DNA of 64,000 nt from Amycolatopsis jejuensis (GCF_000717335.1 NZ_JNYZ01000022.1:73414-137413), one strand, 5' to 3'. Positions 53,876 through 63,272 are shown, numbered from the stretch's first letter. The notes: generated by a model not told the origin, from the letters alone. Numbers and translations: made by a program.

Positions 53876-55222
53876 ATGTCCGAACGATCCCTGACCGGGC
53901 TACGGCTCGACGGCACCCTGTACACCGATCCCCACGACACCGCCTACGCCGCAACCGACTTCGGCGGAATCGTCACCCACCAGCCATTGGCCGTCGTCCG
54001 GGCAGGCTCACCGCGCGATGTCAGTGCTGTCCTCGACCTGGCTGCATCCCACGGGATTCCGGTGACACCCCGCGGCCAAGGCCACACCAGCATGGGACAA
54101 GCCCAAGTCCGCGCCGGCATCGTGATCGACCTCAGTGACCTCAAGGCCGTCCACGACATCAACTGCGACCGCGTGGTCGTCAACGCTGGCATCACCTGGG
54201 CCGAACTCCTCGCCACCACCCTCCAACACGGCCTGACCCCACCCGTCCTCACCGACTACCTCGGCACCTCCGTCGGCGGAACCCTTTCCGTAGGCGGAAT
54301 CGGCGGAACCAGCCACCGCTACGGCGTCCAAACCGACAACGCCCTCTCCCTCGACGTCGTCACCGGCGACGGCGTCCTCCGAACCTGCTCCCCCACCGAA
54401 TCACCCGACCTGTTCAACGCCGTCCTCGCCGGTTTCGGCCAATGCGGGGTCATCGTGCGCGCCACCATCCCGCTCATCCCCGCCCCGGCGCGGGCACGGC
54501 GACTCAAGATCTACTACCCGACCCTGACCGAACTCTTCACCCAGCAAAGAAAACTCCTCCGCGAACAGCGGTTCGACTTCCTCCAGGGCCAGGTCCTTCC
54601 CAACGGTGACGGCTGGCACTACATGCTCGATGTCGCCACCTTCTACACCCCTCCCAACGAGCCCGACGACAACGCGCTGGCCGACGGCATCGGCTACGAC
54701 CCGGACCGAGACAAGACCGAGGACCTGACCTACTGGGAATTCGCCACCCGGCTCGACGATACCGTCACCTACCTCGAAACCACCGGCGAATGGCACACAC
54801 CCCATCCCTGGCCCAACCTGTTCCTCCCCGACGACGTAACGAACACTTTCGTCGGCGACATCATGAACTGCCTCACCCACGCCGACCTCGGAGCCTCCGG
54901 GCTGATCCTGACCTACCCCATCCCCACCGACGTCCTCACCACACCTCTCTTCCGCATTCCTGACGCGCCAACGATCTTTCTCGTCGCAGCACTCCGCTTC
55001 GCGCCAACCGCCGCGATTGCCAATGACATGGTCCGGAGCAACCGGAACTGGTACGACACCGCGGTGAAGGTCGGCGGCACCACCTACCCAGTCGGCGCGA
55101 TCCCCTTCACCGGCGCCGACTGGCAACACCAACTCGGCAACGCAATCACGCCACTCACCGACGCCAGGAACCGCTACGACCCTCACGGAGTACTCAATCC
55201 CTGCTTTGGCCAGGCGCACTAG
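53876..55222 (+). CDS. FAD-binding oxidoreductase (VAO / cytokinin-dehydrogenase-like)
   Basis: A 448-residue flavoenzyme with ribosome site GGGAGG. The FAD-binding PCMH domain covers about residues 30-205: VTPRGQGHTSMGQAQVRAGI and TDYLGTSVGGTLSVGGIGGT, then HRYGVQTDNALSLDVVTGDG. The His in RGQGHTSMG is where covalent flavin attaches in related enzymes. The C-terminal half (WPNLFLPD, NRYDPHGVLNPCFGQ) follows cytokinin-oxidase-type proteins. The substrate is not readable from sequence. No gap to the regulator gene upstream. Confidence 0.85.
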   Translation: MSERSLTGLRLDGTLYTDPHDTAYAATDFGGIVTHQPLAVVRAGSPRDVSAVLDLAASHGIPVTPRGQGHTSMGQAQVRAGIVIDLSDLKAVHDINCDRVVVNAGITWAELLATTLQHGLTPPVLTDYLGTSVGGTLSVGGIGGTSHRYGVQTDNALSLDVVTGDGVLRTCSPTESPDLFNAVLAGFGQCGVIVRATIPLIPAPARARRLKIYYPTLTELFTQQRKLLREQRFDFLQGQVLPNGDGWHYMLDVATFYTPPNEPDDNALADGIGYDPDRDKTEDLTYWEFATRLDDTVTYLETTGEWHTPHPWPNLFLPDDVTNTFVGDIMNCLTHADLGASGLILTYPIPTDVLTTPLFRIPDAPTIFLVAALRFAPTAAIANDMVRSNRNWYDTAVKVGGTTYPVGAIPFTGADWQHQLGNAITPLTDARNRYDPHGVLNPCFGQAH

Positions 55223-55346
55223 ACCACCCCGTTCGACAACGAGGGCGATTGTTGGTGGCCGGTGCCTCACCAGCTACGTCGGACACCTGCCTAGCCAGCC
55301 GAATCCTTCGCTTTCCCGGCCTTTGCTCGTCATCACGATCAGGCGT

Positions 55347-55820
55347 TCAACCGAGTAGCGCTCGAAGAGCTGCGGCGTCGCTGGCCAGGAGCGCCGGATC
55401 GATCTGGGCTTCTCTGCCGCTCTGCGGAAGGAGAGGGAACGGCCTCCCCGGAGCTGGGTCGTCGACAAATCGAGGCAGCAAGTGCGTGTGCAGATGGGGA
55501 ACGGTGTTCCCGAGGGTTTCGTAGTTCATCTTGAGCGGCCGGTAGAACGTGGCCAGCGCCTTCGCCACGGTCAGAATCGCCTGCCAATACGAGCTGGCTT
55601 CCGGCTCGGTCAGCTCGAACGGCTCGACGACATGGCGACCCCGCCAGATTACCAGCGTGTAGCCGCGCTGGACGTCGGCACGCTGCAGCACCGCATCGAC
55701 GTTCTCCGTGCTGAAGATGCGTATCCCGTAGGAATCTTCATCCGATCGCACCGAGCGGCACATCGCACAGACGCTGCCGTCGATTCGATCAGCCCAGTCA
55801 TCCGGCCACGCGCCGCTCAT
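55347..55820 (-). CDS. HIT-family hydrolase
   Basis: A 157-residue protein from ATG 55820. The HIT motif is VPHLHTHLLPR (His-x-His-x-His, about residues 108-112), with MNYETLGNTVPHLH before it. CAMC and an upstream Cys may bind zinc. HIT proteins hydrolyse nucleotide phosphoramidates or dinucleoside polyphosphates. Overlaps the end of the GntR gene (ATGA at 55817-55820). Confidence 0.88.
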   Translation of the reverse strand: MSGAWPDDWADRIDGSVCAMCRSVRSDEDSYGIRIFSTENVDAVLQRADVQRGYTLVIWRGRHVVEPFELTEPEASSYWQAILTVAKALATFYRPLKMNYETLGNTVPHLHTHLLPRFVDDPAPGRPFPLLPQSGREAQIDPALLASDAAALRALLG

Positions 55821-56592
55821 GGGTGAACATCGCTCTCGTGCCATTCGTAGACGAACTCGTGTTTGTCGCCCGCATAGACGTCGTGTGCCGCTTGCAGTGG
55901 CCGGCCATCCTTGTCGTAGTCGATGTCCCACATGTGCATGACCGGAACCCCAGCGTGCAGATTGAGCAGCTCTGTCTCTTCCGGTGTCGGCATCAGGGTG
56001 CTGAACACCTCGACCCCTCGATGGAACCGGTGACCAAGGGATTCGATCAGCTCGTCGGGCCCTTCAGGGAGCGCGTCGGGAGATTCGAGCCGCGTACCCG
56101 CCGCCAGCCACAGCGGGTAGTAGCTGGCGGAGACAACGACCGGCTCGCCGTCGAGAAGCTGCACGCGACGACGTACCACCACCTCATCACCCGGAGACGC
56201 ATGCAACCACTCAGCTGCGTTTGCCAGCAGCGGCGCCCGCCCGATGAAAAGCATTCGCCGTGACGGAGTTCGTCCCTGGCTGATCGCCCCGGCATCGAAG
56301 ACCGGCTTCCCGGTCTCCCGATGGGCCGCATGACGCCGCGCTGCCGAGACCCGCCGCAGGGTCGGGCGCCGCCGAACGAACGTGCCACGCCCGAACTCCG
56401 TCGTCACCAAACCCTCGGCGACCAGATAGGCAAAGCCTTACCGGCCGTAGCCTTCGTCGTCCCGTACTGAGCGATGATCTGCCGCTCCGACGGGAGAACC
56501 GCGCCCGGGGCAAGCTCGCCCTGCATGATCGCTGCACGTAGCTCGGCCGCGATCCGTTTACTGAGCGGCAAGTGCTCGGACAACAGGCCCAC
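55817..56592 (-). pseudogene. GntR/UTRA regulator broken by a frameshift
   Basis: From GTG 56592, LSKRIAAELRAAIMQGELAP, GAVLPSERQIIAQYGTTKAT, AGKAL is a normal GntR winged helix. Then the frame turns into PIWSPRVW and a stop. Adding one base near 56430 would give AGKAL-AYLVAEGLVTTEFGRG, joining it to a frame that carries a complete UTRA effector domain (to 55817). So a single-base deletion separates DNA-binding and sensor domains. It could be a real mutation or an assembly error. HutC-like GntR regulators act on palindromic operators; the CCCTAGGG cluster lies just upstream. Confidence 0.85.
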
Positions 56593-56609
56593 CTTCCCTT
56601 CATCTGCAG

Positions 56610-56694
56610 CCTAGGGCCTCCCTAGAGAGACCTCCACACCTTGCTTGACAACATCCCTAGGGTGGTGCACTGTAGCAGTACCTCCCTAGGGAGG
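56610..56694. promoter_or_regulatory. CCCTAGGG operator cluster with TTGACA promoter box
   Basis: Four CCTAG-centred copies: CCTAGGG (56610), CTCCCTAGAGAG (56618-56629), CCCTAGGG (56655-56662) and the perfect palindrome CCTCCCTAGGGAGG (56681-56694). A -35 box TTGACA is at 56645-56650, and the third copy lies in the spacer of that rightward promoter, so binding there would block it. The -10 box is weak. Lies between the GntR gene and the four-gene operon. Confidence 0.65.
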
Positions 56695-56723
56695 GCGACA
56701 GGAAATGAAAGGGAGGAGGCAGG

Positions 56724-56954
56724 ATGGGCGCCCACGCGCTACTGGCGGACACGCCGCACATCACAGTGACTCTCCAGCGGGTTCGGCCTTCCAACCAGAA
56801 CCCACCGGAGCCGGTCGCCCAGAACAAGCGCGGTGCCCTGCAGCCTCCCGCCGAGCAGACTTCACCCGTTCCCTTTACCTCAACGCTGAAATTCGCCTGC
56901 GGCATACGCCAGGAGCGCTCGGGTGACGGCACTCTAAGGAGGAGGCCGCGGTGA
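56724..56954 (+). CDS. Unknown small protein, first gene of a coupled operon
   Basis: A 76-residue frame with site GGAGGCAGG before ATG 56724. Pro- and Arg-rich, starting MGAHALLADTPHITVTLQRV. No family recognised. Its stop overlaps the start of the next gene (GTGA, 56951-56954), which supports it as real. Confidence 0.5.
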   Translation: MGAHALLADTPHITVTLQRVRPSNQNPPEPVAQNKRGALQPPAEQTSPVPFTSTLKFACGIRQERSGDGTLRRRPR

Positions 56955-57202
56955 ATCCACTGACCACTGACACGGTAATCGCGCTTGCGGCCGTCCATTT
57001 GCGGCTGCCCGACATCCTCGTGAAGCTGATCGCGGGCAACCTGACCCCGCACGAGCAACATGACTTCGGCAGCGCTCTCGCAGAGGCTGCGGACCTGATC
57101 CGCGAGCACGCCGACGATCAGGCTCGCGGCATCGTGCAACTCCAGCCAGCCGACGCTGTCCGTGCGCTCGCCGACGTCGTGACGTTCGGTGTCCGGCCAT
57201 GA
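56951..57202 (+). CDS. Unknown small helical protein
   Basis: An 83-residue protein from GTG 56951 with AGGAGGAGG upstream. Helical and acidic (LPDILVKLIAGNLTPHEQHD, FGSALAEAADLIREHADDQA). No family recognised. Overlaps the next gene by 4 bases. Confidence 0.6.
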   Translation: MNPLTTDTVIALAAVHLRLPDILVKLIAGNLTPHEQHDFGSALAEAADLIREHADDQARGIVQLQPADAVRALADVVTFGVRP

Positions 57203-57387
57203 CCTGGGGCGTCGCCTTCGTGCTCACTATCATGGCCTTCCCAGTCATCTTCTTTTCAGCAATCGGCATCGGCGGACACCGCCGCAATCGGCGGATCCAG
57301 CACTCCTCGAACTCGGTCAATGCGCTTCGCCGCCGGGCCGACCAGGAACGAAACCGCGATAGCCACCCGAGATCGACAGAACCGTGA
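57199..57387 (+). CDS. Small single-pass membrane protein
   Basis: A 62-residue protein. Residues 4-27 are one hydrophobic helix (GVAFVLTIMAFPVIFFSAIG), followed by a basic tail (GGHRRNRR). No family recognised; small Spd-type spread proteins of actinobacterial elements look similar. Coupled to both neighbours by 4-base overlaps. Confidence 0.55.
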   Translation: MTWGVAFVLTIMAFPVIFFSAIGIGGHRRNRRIQHSSNSVNALRRRADQERNRDSHPRSTEP

Positions 57388-58274
57388 AACCACTCAGCCG
57401 CGCCGCTCCGCCCGCCGCTATCGCAATCGGCCTCGAGCTGCGTACCGCACGACTGCGCGCCAAGTTCGGAGTCCGCCAACTGGCCCGCAGAGCGGATGTG
57501 AACCCGGCCCAGCTGAGCAGCTGGGAACTGGGCGAAAGAATTCCTTCACCCGACTACGTCTCGTTTCTGGTGGGATTACTACACCTGCCGACGACCGAGT
57601 ACAGGCGCCTCCGGAGTCTCGCCGCAGACGCACGTCGAGAGAACCACATCGAGCCCGAGCAGGACGCAGCAGAACGGCTAGCCGCCGCCTATGAACACAT
57701 GGCCTACCGCATTGTCGAGTGGGTCCCGGCCTTCATCCCCACCCGACTGCAGAGCCCCGAATACGCGCAGGAACGGCAGGAACAAACGACATCCACCGAT
57801 CTCGATCAAGAGCCACAATCCGGACGGCTGGAACTCGACCCACTCCCGCTACCTAACCCGCTGACCCGAGAATCCTTCCTCAGCATGCGATCAGTGCGAA
57901 ACCCAGTATTGAGCAGGACCGCGATGATCACCCAGAACGAGCTGCTACTTCGCCTCCTCCACCATAGCCGCGAGCGAATTTGCCTGGTCACAGCCGATCC
58001 AGGAGACCTACCAGCATTTGCCGTATACCAAATCCGCGGCAGGACCCCGACCGTTGCATTGCAGCAGGCGGGTTGCACCGTCTATCTGACCTCCGATCAG
58101 GCGACCGGAGCGTACCTGCGTGCCGCCCGCCGGTTCGCCAGCGAAGCACTCACCCCGGCACAGACCGCAGATGCCATCAAGCGTGCAGTTCACGACCTCA
58201 GCACGGACCGACCGTACCAACGACTTTCCGAAACAACGAGCAGGAGCGGTATTTCCGCAACCGGCCACCACTGA
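57384..58274 (+). CDS. XRE-family regulator (DUF5753-like C-terminus)
   Basis: A 296-residue protein from GTG 57384. HTH at residues 15-75 (LRTARLRAKFGVRQLARRAD, LSSWELGERIPSPDYVSFL). The C-terminus (IVEWVPAFIPTRLQSPEYAQ, RICLVTADPGDLPAFAVYQI) resembles DUF5753, the ligand-like domain of many actinobacterial XRE regulators. Last gene of the coupled four-gene operon. Together with the broken GntR gene this looks like the control region of an old integrative element, which is inference. Confidence 0.78.
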   Translation: MKPLSRAAPPAAIAIGLELRTARLRAKFGVRQLARRADVNPAQLSSWELGERIPSPDYVSFLVGLLHLPTTEYRRLRSLAADARRENHIEPEQDAAERLAAAYEHMAYRIVEWVPAFIPTRLQSPEYAQERQEQTTSTDLDQEPQSGRLELDPLPLPNPLTRESFLSMRSVRNPVLSRTAMITQNELLLRLLHHSRERICLVTADPGDLPAFAVYQIRGRTPTVALQQAGCTVYLTSDQATGAYLRAARRFASEALTPAQTADAIKRAVHDLSTDRPYQRLSETTSRSGISATGHH

Positions 58275-58374
58275 CACCGCCCAGGACGACCGCAGTCCCA
58301 CTGCTCAATTCCCTCGCGGCCACCTCGGCACCGAGACGAACTGAAGCCAGGCAACCGTCACCGAGCCGGGTCCA

Positions 58375-58822
58375 CTGTGGATGGACTCGGCATGTGAGTG
58401 CCGGCCTTCCTCCTCGCCGACCCGGTCGGCGGTACGGCCCACGACGACCGCAAGTTCGCCTTTCCAGTCCAGCTCGGGGTCCTCCGCCTCGACCGGATCC
58501 TCGGGCCTGGTGGAGGGTGTCGGCGAAACTTCGCGAACACTGTGGAGTAGGTCGGCAGTTCGCGGCCCATTTCCTCAATGTGGCCCCGATAATTGAGCCC
58601 GGAACAGAGCACTTTGGACGGATTCGGGACGACGGGGCACACCACCACCCCGGCAGGCGAATGCCGTGGACCCGAGGCGGCACGCGCGCGTTCCGGCCAG
58701 TCCGGTTCGGTCAGCAACCCGCCGAGATCGCCGTAGCCGGTGATCTCGGTGCACTCGTCACCGTCGACCCGGACCGCCGTAGTGGCCCCGGCCCGGCGGA
58801 CGGTCGCGAGCCCCTCACCGCC
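58375..58822 (-). pseudogene. Fumarylacetoacetate-hydrolase family remnant
   Basis: In one frame LTEPDWPERARAASGPRH and VVPNPSKVLCSGLNYRGHIE, EEMGRELPTYSTVFAKF are a typical FAH-family N-terminal half. After that the protein continues only by changing frame twice (ADTLHQARG..., then EDPVEAEDPELDWKGELAVV, VGRTADRVGEEEGRHSHAES). The start codon is also out of frame. The sequence breaks off before the catalytic C-terminal part. Third gene of an eroded catabolic operon. Confidence 0.78.
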
Positions 58823-60002
58823 GGGCCTCGCCCTCGGGGACGATCAGGCCGGCAATGCCCCATCGGGTTCCCTCCGGGACGGTCCCGGCGAGCATCCGGC
58901 CGCACTGTTGAATGGCGGCTTGGGACGTGGCCCGGTGCTGGGTTCCGGCGTGGCTGTCGCGGAGCAATCACTGAAGGGTCCGTTGCGCATCACCTGTGCC
59001 CCGGCGAAGCGGTGCGTGAGATGGCTGATCTCGAGGCACGTCCGCGTGGCCAGGCTGCACGCGAGGCGGGTCATCGTCTCTTGTTCGTCGCTCAGTCGCC
59101 CCTGTGCCGGGAGAGCTTTCTCGTTGTCCTGCCACGTCTGCGTGAGCAGTACCAGGGTGCCGCGGACGTGAGAGTAGTGCCGAGCGTACTCGGCGAAGAA
59201 CTCGTCCCCAGCGAGCGGCGAGCCCGTAGTGTCCGCCTTGTGCCGAGCCAGCAGGCGCAAGCTCGTCGAGCAACCGCCGCCCGACGCCCTGTGACCAGGC
59301 AGCCTGGTTGAGACCGGACAGCAGAGCCGGGCTGAGCCGGTTCACCACCCCGCCGCGCCGGGCGTTGTCCGGGCCGATCCGGACGATGTATCCGCCGTCA
59401 ACGGCCACTTCGTCGGCGGTGTAGTCGAGGCTCGCCGTGGCGCGCAGGCCGAGCATGTCCCAGTTGTCGCTGATCTGCAGGCGCGAACGGGGCACCAGGC
59501 AGGTCAGCCGTTCGCCACTGCCGTCGACGGTGACCGGCACCGTGAGGTGCGTGGCCATCGAAACCCCGGGAGCGAACTGCCAGCTGCCGCTCACCCGCAG
59601 GCCACCAGGCCCGCGTACGGCGTGTCCAGTGGTGCCCGTTGATTGGCCGGCGACCAGGGGGAAAGCACCATCGGCGAAGAGCTCGGCCACCGCCTCGTCG
59701 CTGAGATAGGTCGCCGCTGCGGCGGTTTCGGCGGCCAATGCCCGCACCAGCCAGCCAAGGGAGGCATCGGAGTGGGACAGCTTTTCGATGACTTCGAGGA
59801 TCCGTAACGGGGTTGCCTCGAGCCCACCCAGCTCGGCAGGGATCATCAGCGCGAGGACGCCGCTGTCCTTGACCGCGTCCTGCACAGCCGGGGTCGGCCG
59901 GCGCAGGCGCTCGCTGTCCTCGGCTTCAGCCTGCAGCAACGGATGGATGTCGTCGAGTCTCGCGAGCACCTCACGGATGCTCACCTGCACTGCGGTCGTC
60001 AC
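58815..60002 (-). pseudogene. Flavin-dependent monooxygenase (acyl-CoA-dehydrogenase fold), frameshifted
   Basis: From GTG 60002 the first 245 residues are intact: AVKDSGVLALMIPAELGGLE, SDASLGWLVRALAAETAAAA and VVNRLSPALLSGLNQAAWSQ, a form of the acyl-CoA-dehydrogenase-type hydroxylases (HsaA/HpaB-like). Near 59260 an extra base sends the frame astray; the continuation (RLLARHKADTTGSPLAGDEF, ISHLTHRFAGAQVMRNGPF) is in the second frame, and the end (DSHAGTQHRATSQAAIQQCG, LIVPEGEARR, stop 58815) in the third. Such enzymes use reduced flavin from a partner reductase, the gene of which lies just upstream and is also damaged. Confidence 0.8.
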
Positions 60003-60565
60003 GACGCCCTCTCCGCACCGTCGGGTTCCGGCGCCAGCGCACTCCACTTGCCGCCGTAGAACAGCAGCGGCGCAAGATCGTCCTGCTCACCGTGGGACAG
60101 CACACGGCCGAGTACGAGTACATGGTCACCGCCGTCGTAACCCACCCACGGCGTGCAGCGGAAGTAGGCCAAGCTGCCGTTGATCCGCGGCACCCGTTCG
60201 TCGGTGACCCATCCGACCGGGTCGGCTCCCTGCGGGCCGCCCGCGAACTCCAACGCCGTGGACAGCTGCCGGTACCGAGGACGTTGACCACGACGGGACA
60301 CTCCAGCAGGTACGTGAGCGCCCGCGAGGTGCGCTTGAGCGACACCAGGATCAGCGGCGGGCCAAGGGGGACACGACGTGAACGAGCTGACCGCGACGCC
60401 GTAGTAGGCATCCCCGGACGCATAGGTGAGCGCAACGACCCCTGTGGCGAACTTCCCGAGGGTGGTCCGCAGCCGGCGGGGATGGGCCTCCCATGCCGGG
60501 CTGACGACAGCAGCACCCGGATTCCAGGTACCGGCGGCGTTTTCGTAGATCTCGGTGTTCCACAT
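59999..60565 (-). pseudogene. Flavin reductase (HpaC-like) with two compensating frameshifts
   Basis: From ATG 60565: RRLRTTLGKFATGVVALTYA, SGDAYYGVAVSSFTS is a normal flavin-reductase start. Near 60372 the frame shifts, and the expected PLGPPLILVSLKRTSRALTY, LLECPVVVNVLGTG is found in another frame; near 60270 it shifts back to LSTALEFAGGPQGADPVGWV and GGDHVLVLGRVLSHGEQDDL. About 33 residues in the middle are therefore scrambled. Partner of the monooxygenase gene, with a GTGA overlap. Confidence 0.78.
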
Positions 60566-60617
60566 GACTTCGCTCACGGCACTCACACCGCCTCGGCGCG
60601 AGCGGTTTCCCCAGCCG

Positions 60618-61070
60618 GACACCGCCCACTTTGTGCCCGTCGACCTTGAAACCGGTGCCCTCTAGGACCACCTGGTCGACGGCAGGCTCGACCCTGCCCG
60701 GCCCGCGCTGGTGAGCTGGCTGGGCGTCACCATGCACGTCACCAGGGACGCCATCGAACACACCCTCGCCGACCTCGGCCGCCTCACCCCCGGCACCGAG
60801 CTGATTGTCGAATACCTGTTGCCCAAGCACCTCCGCGACGAAGCAGACAACGCCTACGCCGCGCTCATCGCCGAAACCGCCACCGACGGCGGCGAACCGT
60901 GGCTCAGCTACTTCACTCCCGACGACATGACCGCCATGCTTACCAAGTACGGTTTCGGTCCCACCAGACATCTGCGGCGGCACGACGCCATCGACACCGC
61001 ACTGTGGCACCGAACCGACCACCTCCACCCCGCCGAGCTCATGATGCTTGCCCACACCACACTGACCTGA
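60618..61070 (+). pseudogene. C-terminal fragment of an LCM-type SAM methyltransferase
   Basis: An open stretch in one frame with an in-frame TAG at 60663-60665: DTAHFVPVDLETGAL-stop-DHLVDGRLDP, then VSWLGVTMHVTRDAIEHTLA, GTELIVEYLLPKHLRDEADN and TAMLTKYGFGPTRHLRRHDA. This is the second half of a TIGR00027/PPM1-type methyltransferase. The SAM-binding first half is missing, so it cannot be active. Confidence 0.78.
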
Positions 61071-61381
61071 CCGCCGCTGGAGTCACCCGGCGGCGAGAGT
61101 TCGCACGGCAGTTCGGGGCGGCGTGGCGTCGAGCCACCTTCGCAGCATCCGGCTCCCGGCAACCCGACCCCGGCTGTCAGAACCCGCCCGCAGAGCACAC
61201 CGGCCGCAACGGCAACCAGATCTGAAGCCACGCGAGGACGGAACCGACGTGCCAAGGCTGAACTGCGGCGCCGGGTCGGCGAGGTTCGGCGACCTGGTGA
61301 CAGGCAGTCCGGAAAGGGTCTATCGGCTCGGTAAGCTGGCTTTCGACGGTGCGAGTCGAGCCTTCGCCTACGCTAGCGGCC
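61071..61381. other. Intergenic region
   Basis: About 310 bp between the methyltransferase fragment and the carbonic anhydrase gene. No gene, repeat or clear promoter seen. Confidence 0.4.
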
Positions 61382-62011
61382 ATGACCGAAACGCCATCGC
61401 CGCAAGAAGCCTTCGATCTGCTGCTGGCTGGTAACCAGCGCTTTGTCGCAGGCGTTCCGGAGCATCCGAACCAGGACGCGGCGCGCCGCGCTGCGATCGC
61501 GCCGGGCCAGCGTCCGTTCGCGGTGCTGTTCGGCTGCTCGGACTCCCGGCTCGCCGCAGAGATCATTTTCGACCGCGGTCTGGGCGACCTCTTCGTGGTG
61601 CGCACCGCGGGCCAGGTGATCGGGGTCGAGGTGCTGGGCAGTATCGAGTACGGCGTGGACTTGCTGGACTGCCCGCTCGTCGTCGTCCTCGGCCACGACT
61701 CGTGCGGAGCGGTGGGTGCCGCGTGCGCGGCGCTGGAGGACGGGCTCACGCCGGCCGGCTACGTCCGGGACGTGGTCGAGAGGGTCACGCCCAGCGTGCT
61801 CGCGGCGCGGGCGGCCGGGCATGTCGAGGCCGACGAGATCCTGGCCGAACACGTCAAGCACACGGTCGACCTGCTCCTGGACCGCTCCCGAGTGCTCGCC
61901 GATCGGGTGGAATCAGGCCGAGCTGCGGTCGTCGGCCTGCGCTACCGCTTGGCCGATGGCAGCGCTCAGGTCGTCGCCGCGCGCGGACTCGAGGTCACCG
62001 CCGCATCGTGA
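61382..62011 (+). CDS. Beta-carbonic anhydrase
   Basis: A 209-residue enzyme from ATG 61382. Zinc ligands and catalytic dyad are complete: CSDSR (Cys52, Asp54, Arg56), then VVLGHDSCGA (His105, Cys108). FVVRTAGQVI and LGSIEYGVD are typical of beta-class enzymes. It interconverts CO2 and bicarbonate in the cytoplasm. It converges on the next gene and overlaps it tail to tail by 17 bases. Confidence 0.93.
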   Translation: MTETPSPQEAFDLLLAGNQRFVAGVPEHPNQDAARRAAIAPGQRPFAVLFGCSDSRLAAEIIFDRGLGDLFVVRTAGQVIGVEVLGSIEYGVDLLDCPLVVVLGHDSCGAVGAACAALEDGLTPAGYVRDVVERVTPSVLAARAAGHVEADEILAEHVKHTVDLLLDRSRVLADRVESGRAAVVGLRYRLADGSAQVVAARGLEVTAAS

Positions 62012-62990
62012 CCGGCCGGTCCGATGTACGAGGTCCCGCGGCGCGGCGAAGCCGGTTCCCGATCGCCAGCCCCAGCCCCTCCGCGGCGGGCAGGGACGCG
62101 ACGATGAGGTCACATCCCCGCTGGTCGAGTTCACGCAGGAACGCGTACAGCCCGCGCGCATAGTCCGTCGTCGAATCGGGCACGGCAACCACAGCGTGCA
62201 CGTTCGCGCCGGTACCGGACGACGCAGGAAGCAGGGCGCCAACCCGGTAGCCCTGCTCCTGCGTGCGCTCCGCTTCCGCGGCGACCTGCTCGGGCTCGAC
62301 CAGGACGACCTGTGCGCGCGGCGCATAGTGGGACGGATGCGTGCCCGGCACGCGGATCGTGCTCGTCGAAGGCACGGCGAGGGGTTGCGCCAGAGCCGCT
62401 TCGAGGTCTTCCCTGGTCATTCCGCCGGGCCGGAGAATGCTGGGGGTGTCGCCGGTGGCATCGACAATGGTCGACTCGACACCGACCGCGCAGGACCCGC
62501 CATCGAGCACGACATCGACCGCATCACCCAGCTCCGCACGAACGTGATCGGCAGTGGTGGGGCTGACCGAGCCGAAACGATTGGCCGACGGCGCAGCCGC
62601 GCCACCACCGAACGCGGACAGCAGCGCCAGCGCGACCGCGTGGTCAGGCACCCGCACGGCAACGGTCTCAAGGCCACCGGTCGCTGCCAGCGAGACCCGG
62701 GGCCCACGTCGGAGAACCAGGGTCAGCGGCCCGGGCCAGAAGCGGTCGGCCAGCAGACGCGCCGGCTCCGGCACGTGCGCGACCCAGCCGTCGAGGAATT
62801 CGGCACCAGCGAGATGGACGATCAGGGGGTGCGTCGGCGGGCGGCCCTTGGCCTGGTAGATCCGGGCGACGGCAGCCAGATCCTCGGCGTTCGCACCCAG
62901 CCCGTAGACCGTCTCCGTCGGAAAGGCCACCAATCCCCCGGCCAGCAACACTCCGGCCGCTGTCTCGATGTCACCCACTGCCGACACCAC
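61995..62990 (-). CDS. tsaC: L-threonylcarbamoyladenylate synthase (Sua5 type)
   Basis: A 331-residue protein from GTG 62990 (in-frame GTG codons a few residues further in are alternatives). The YrdC domain covers residues 15-205: GGLVAFPTETVYGLGANAED, IYQAKGRPPTHPLIVHLA, FWPGPLTLVLRR, AAPSANRFGSVSPTTADHV, GVESTIVDATG and ILRPGGMTREDLE. A C-terminal Sua5 domain starts at PGTHPSHYAPRAQVVLVEP. It makes threonylcarbamoyl-AMP from threonine, bicarbonate and ATP for tRNA t6A37. The adjacent carbonic anhydrase supplies bicarbonate in principle; a functional link is only a thought. Confidence 0.93.
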   Translation of the reverse strand: MVSAVGDIETAAGVLLAGGLVAFPTETVYGLGANAEDLAAVARIYQAKGRPPTHPLIVHLAGAEFLDGWVAHVPEPARLLADRFWPGPLTLVLRRGPRVSLAATGGLETVAVRVPDHAVALALLSAFGGGAAAPSANRFGSVSPTTADHVRAELGDAVDVVLDGGSCAVGVESTIVDATGDTPSILRPGGMTREDLEAALAQPLAVPSTSTIRVPGTHPSHYAPRAQVVLVEPEQVAAEAERTQEQGYRVGALLPASSGTGANVHAVVAVPDSTTDYARGLYAFLRELDQRGCDLIVASLPAAEGLGLAIGNRLRRAAGPRTSDRPVTMRR

Positions 62991-63086
62991 GCTCGCAATC
63001 CCTTCCCTGCTGTCCCCTATCGCGATCAGAGTGCCACACGGTACCGAATGTGGTACCGATTCAGGCACCGTCAGGGCATAGCAGCG

Positions 63087-63269
63087 TTGAACGTGCAGTT
63101 CACCGACGAAGAGATGGAGCAGATCCTCGGGGCAGCCGGAAAAGAGGGCGTGTCCATGAGGTAACTCGCGCGCGACGCCGTCCTCGCCGACCTCCGCCGC
63201 CGCGTGGTCGCCGCGGCAGTCCGGACGGCTCGCATCTCGGCCAAGCTCAACCACCGGCTGGCGCAGTAA
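63087..63269 (+). pseudogene. Antitoxin remnant with premature stop
   Basis: TTG 63087: LNVQFTDEEMEQILGAAGKE, GVSMR, then TAA (63162-63164) and LARDAVLADLRRRVVAA, ISAKLNHRLAQ, stop. Where TAA stands, CAA (Gln) would give the usual VSMRQLARDAV of ribbon-helix-helix antitoxins paired with Doc. One base change has killed it. Confidence 0.72.
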
Positions 63270-63272
63270 CCG

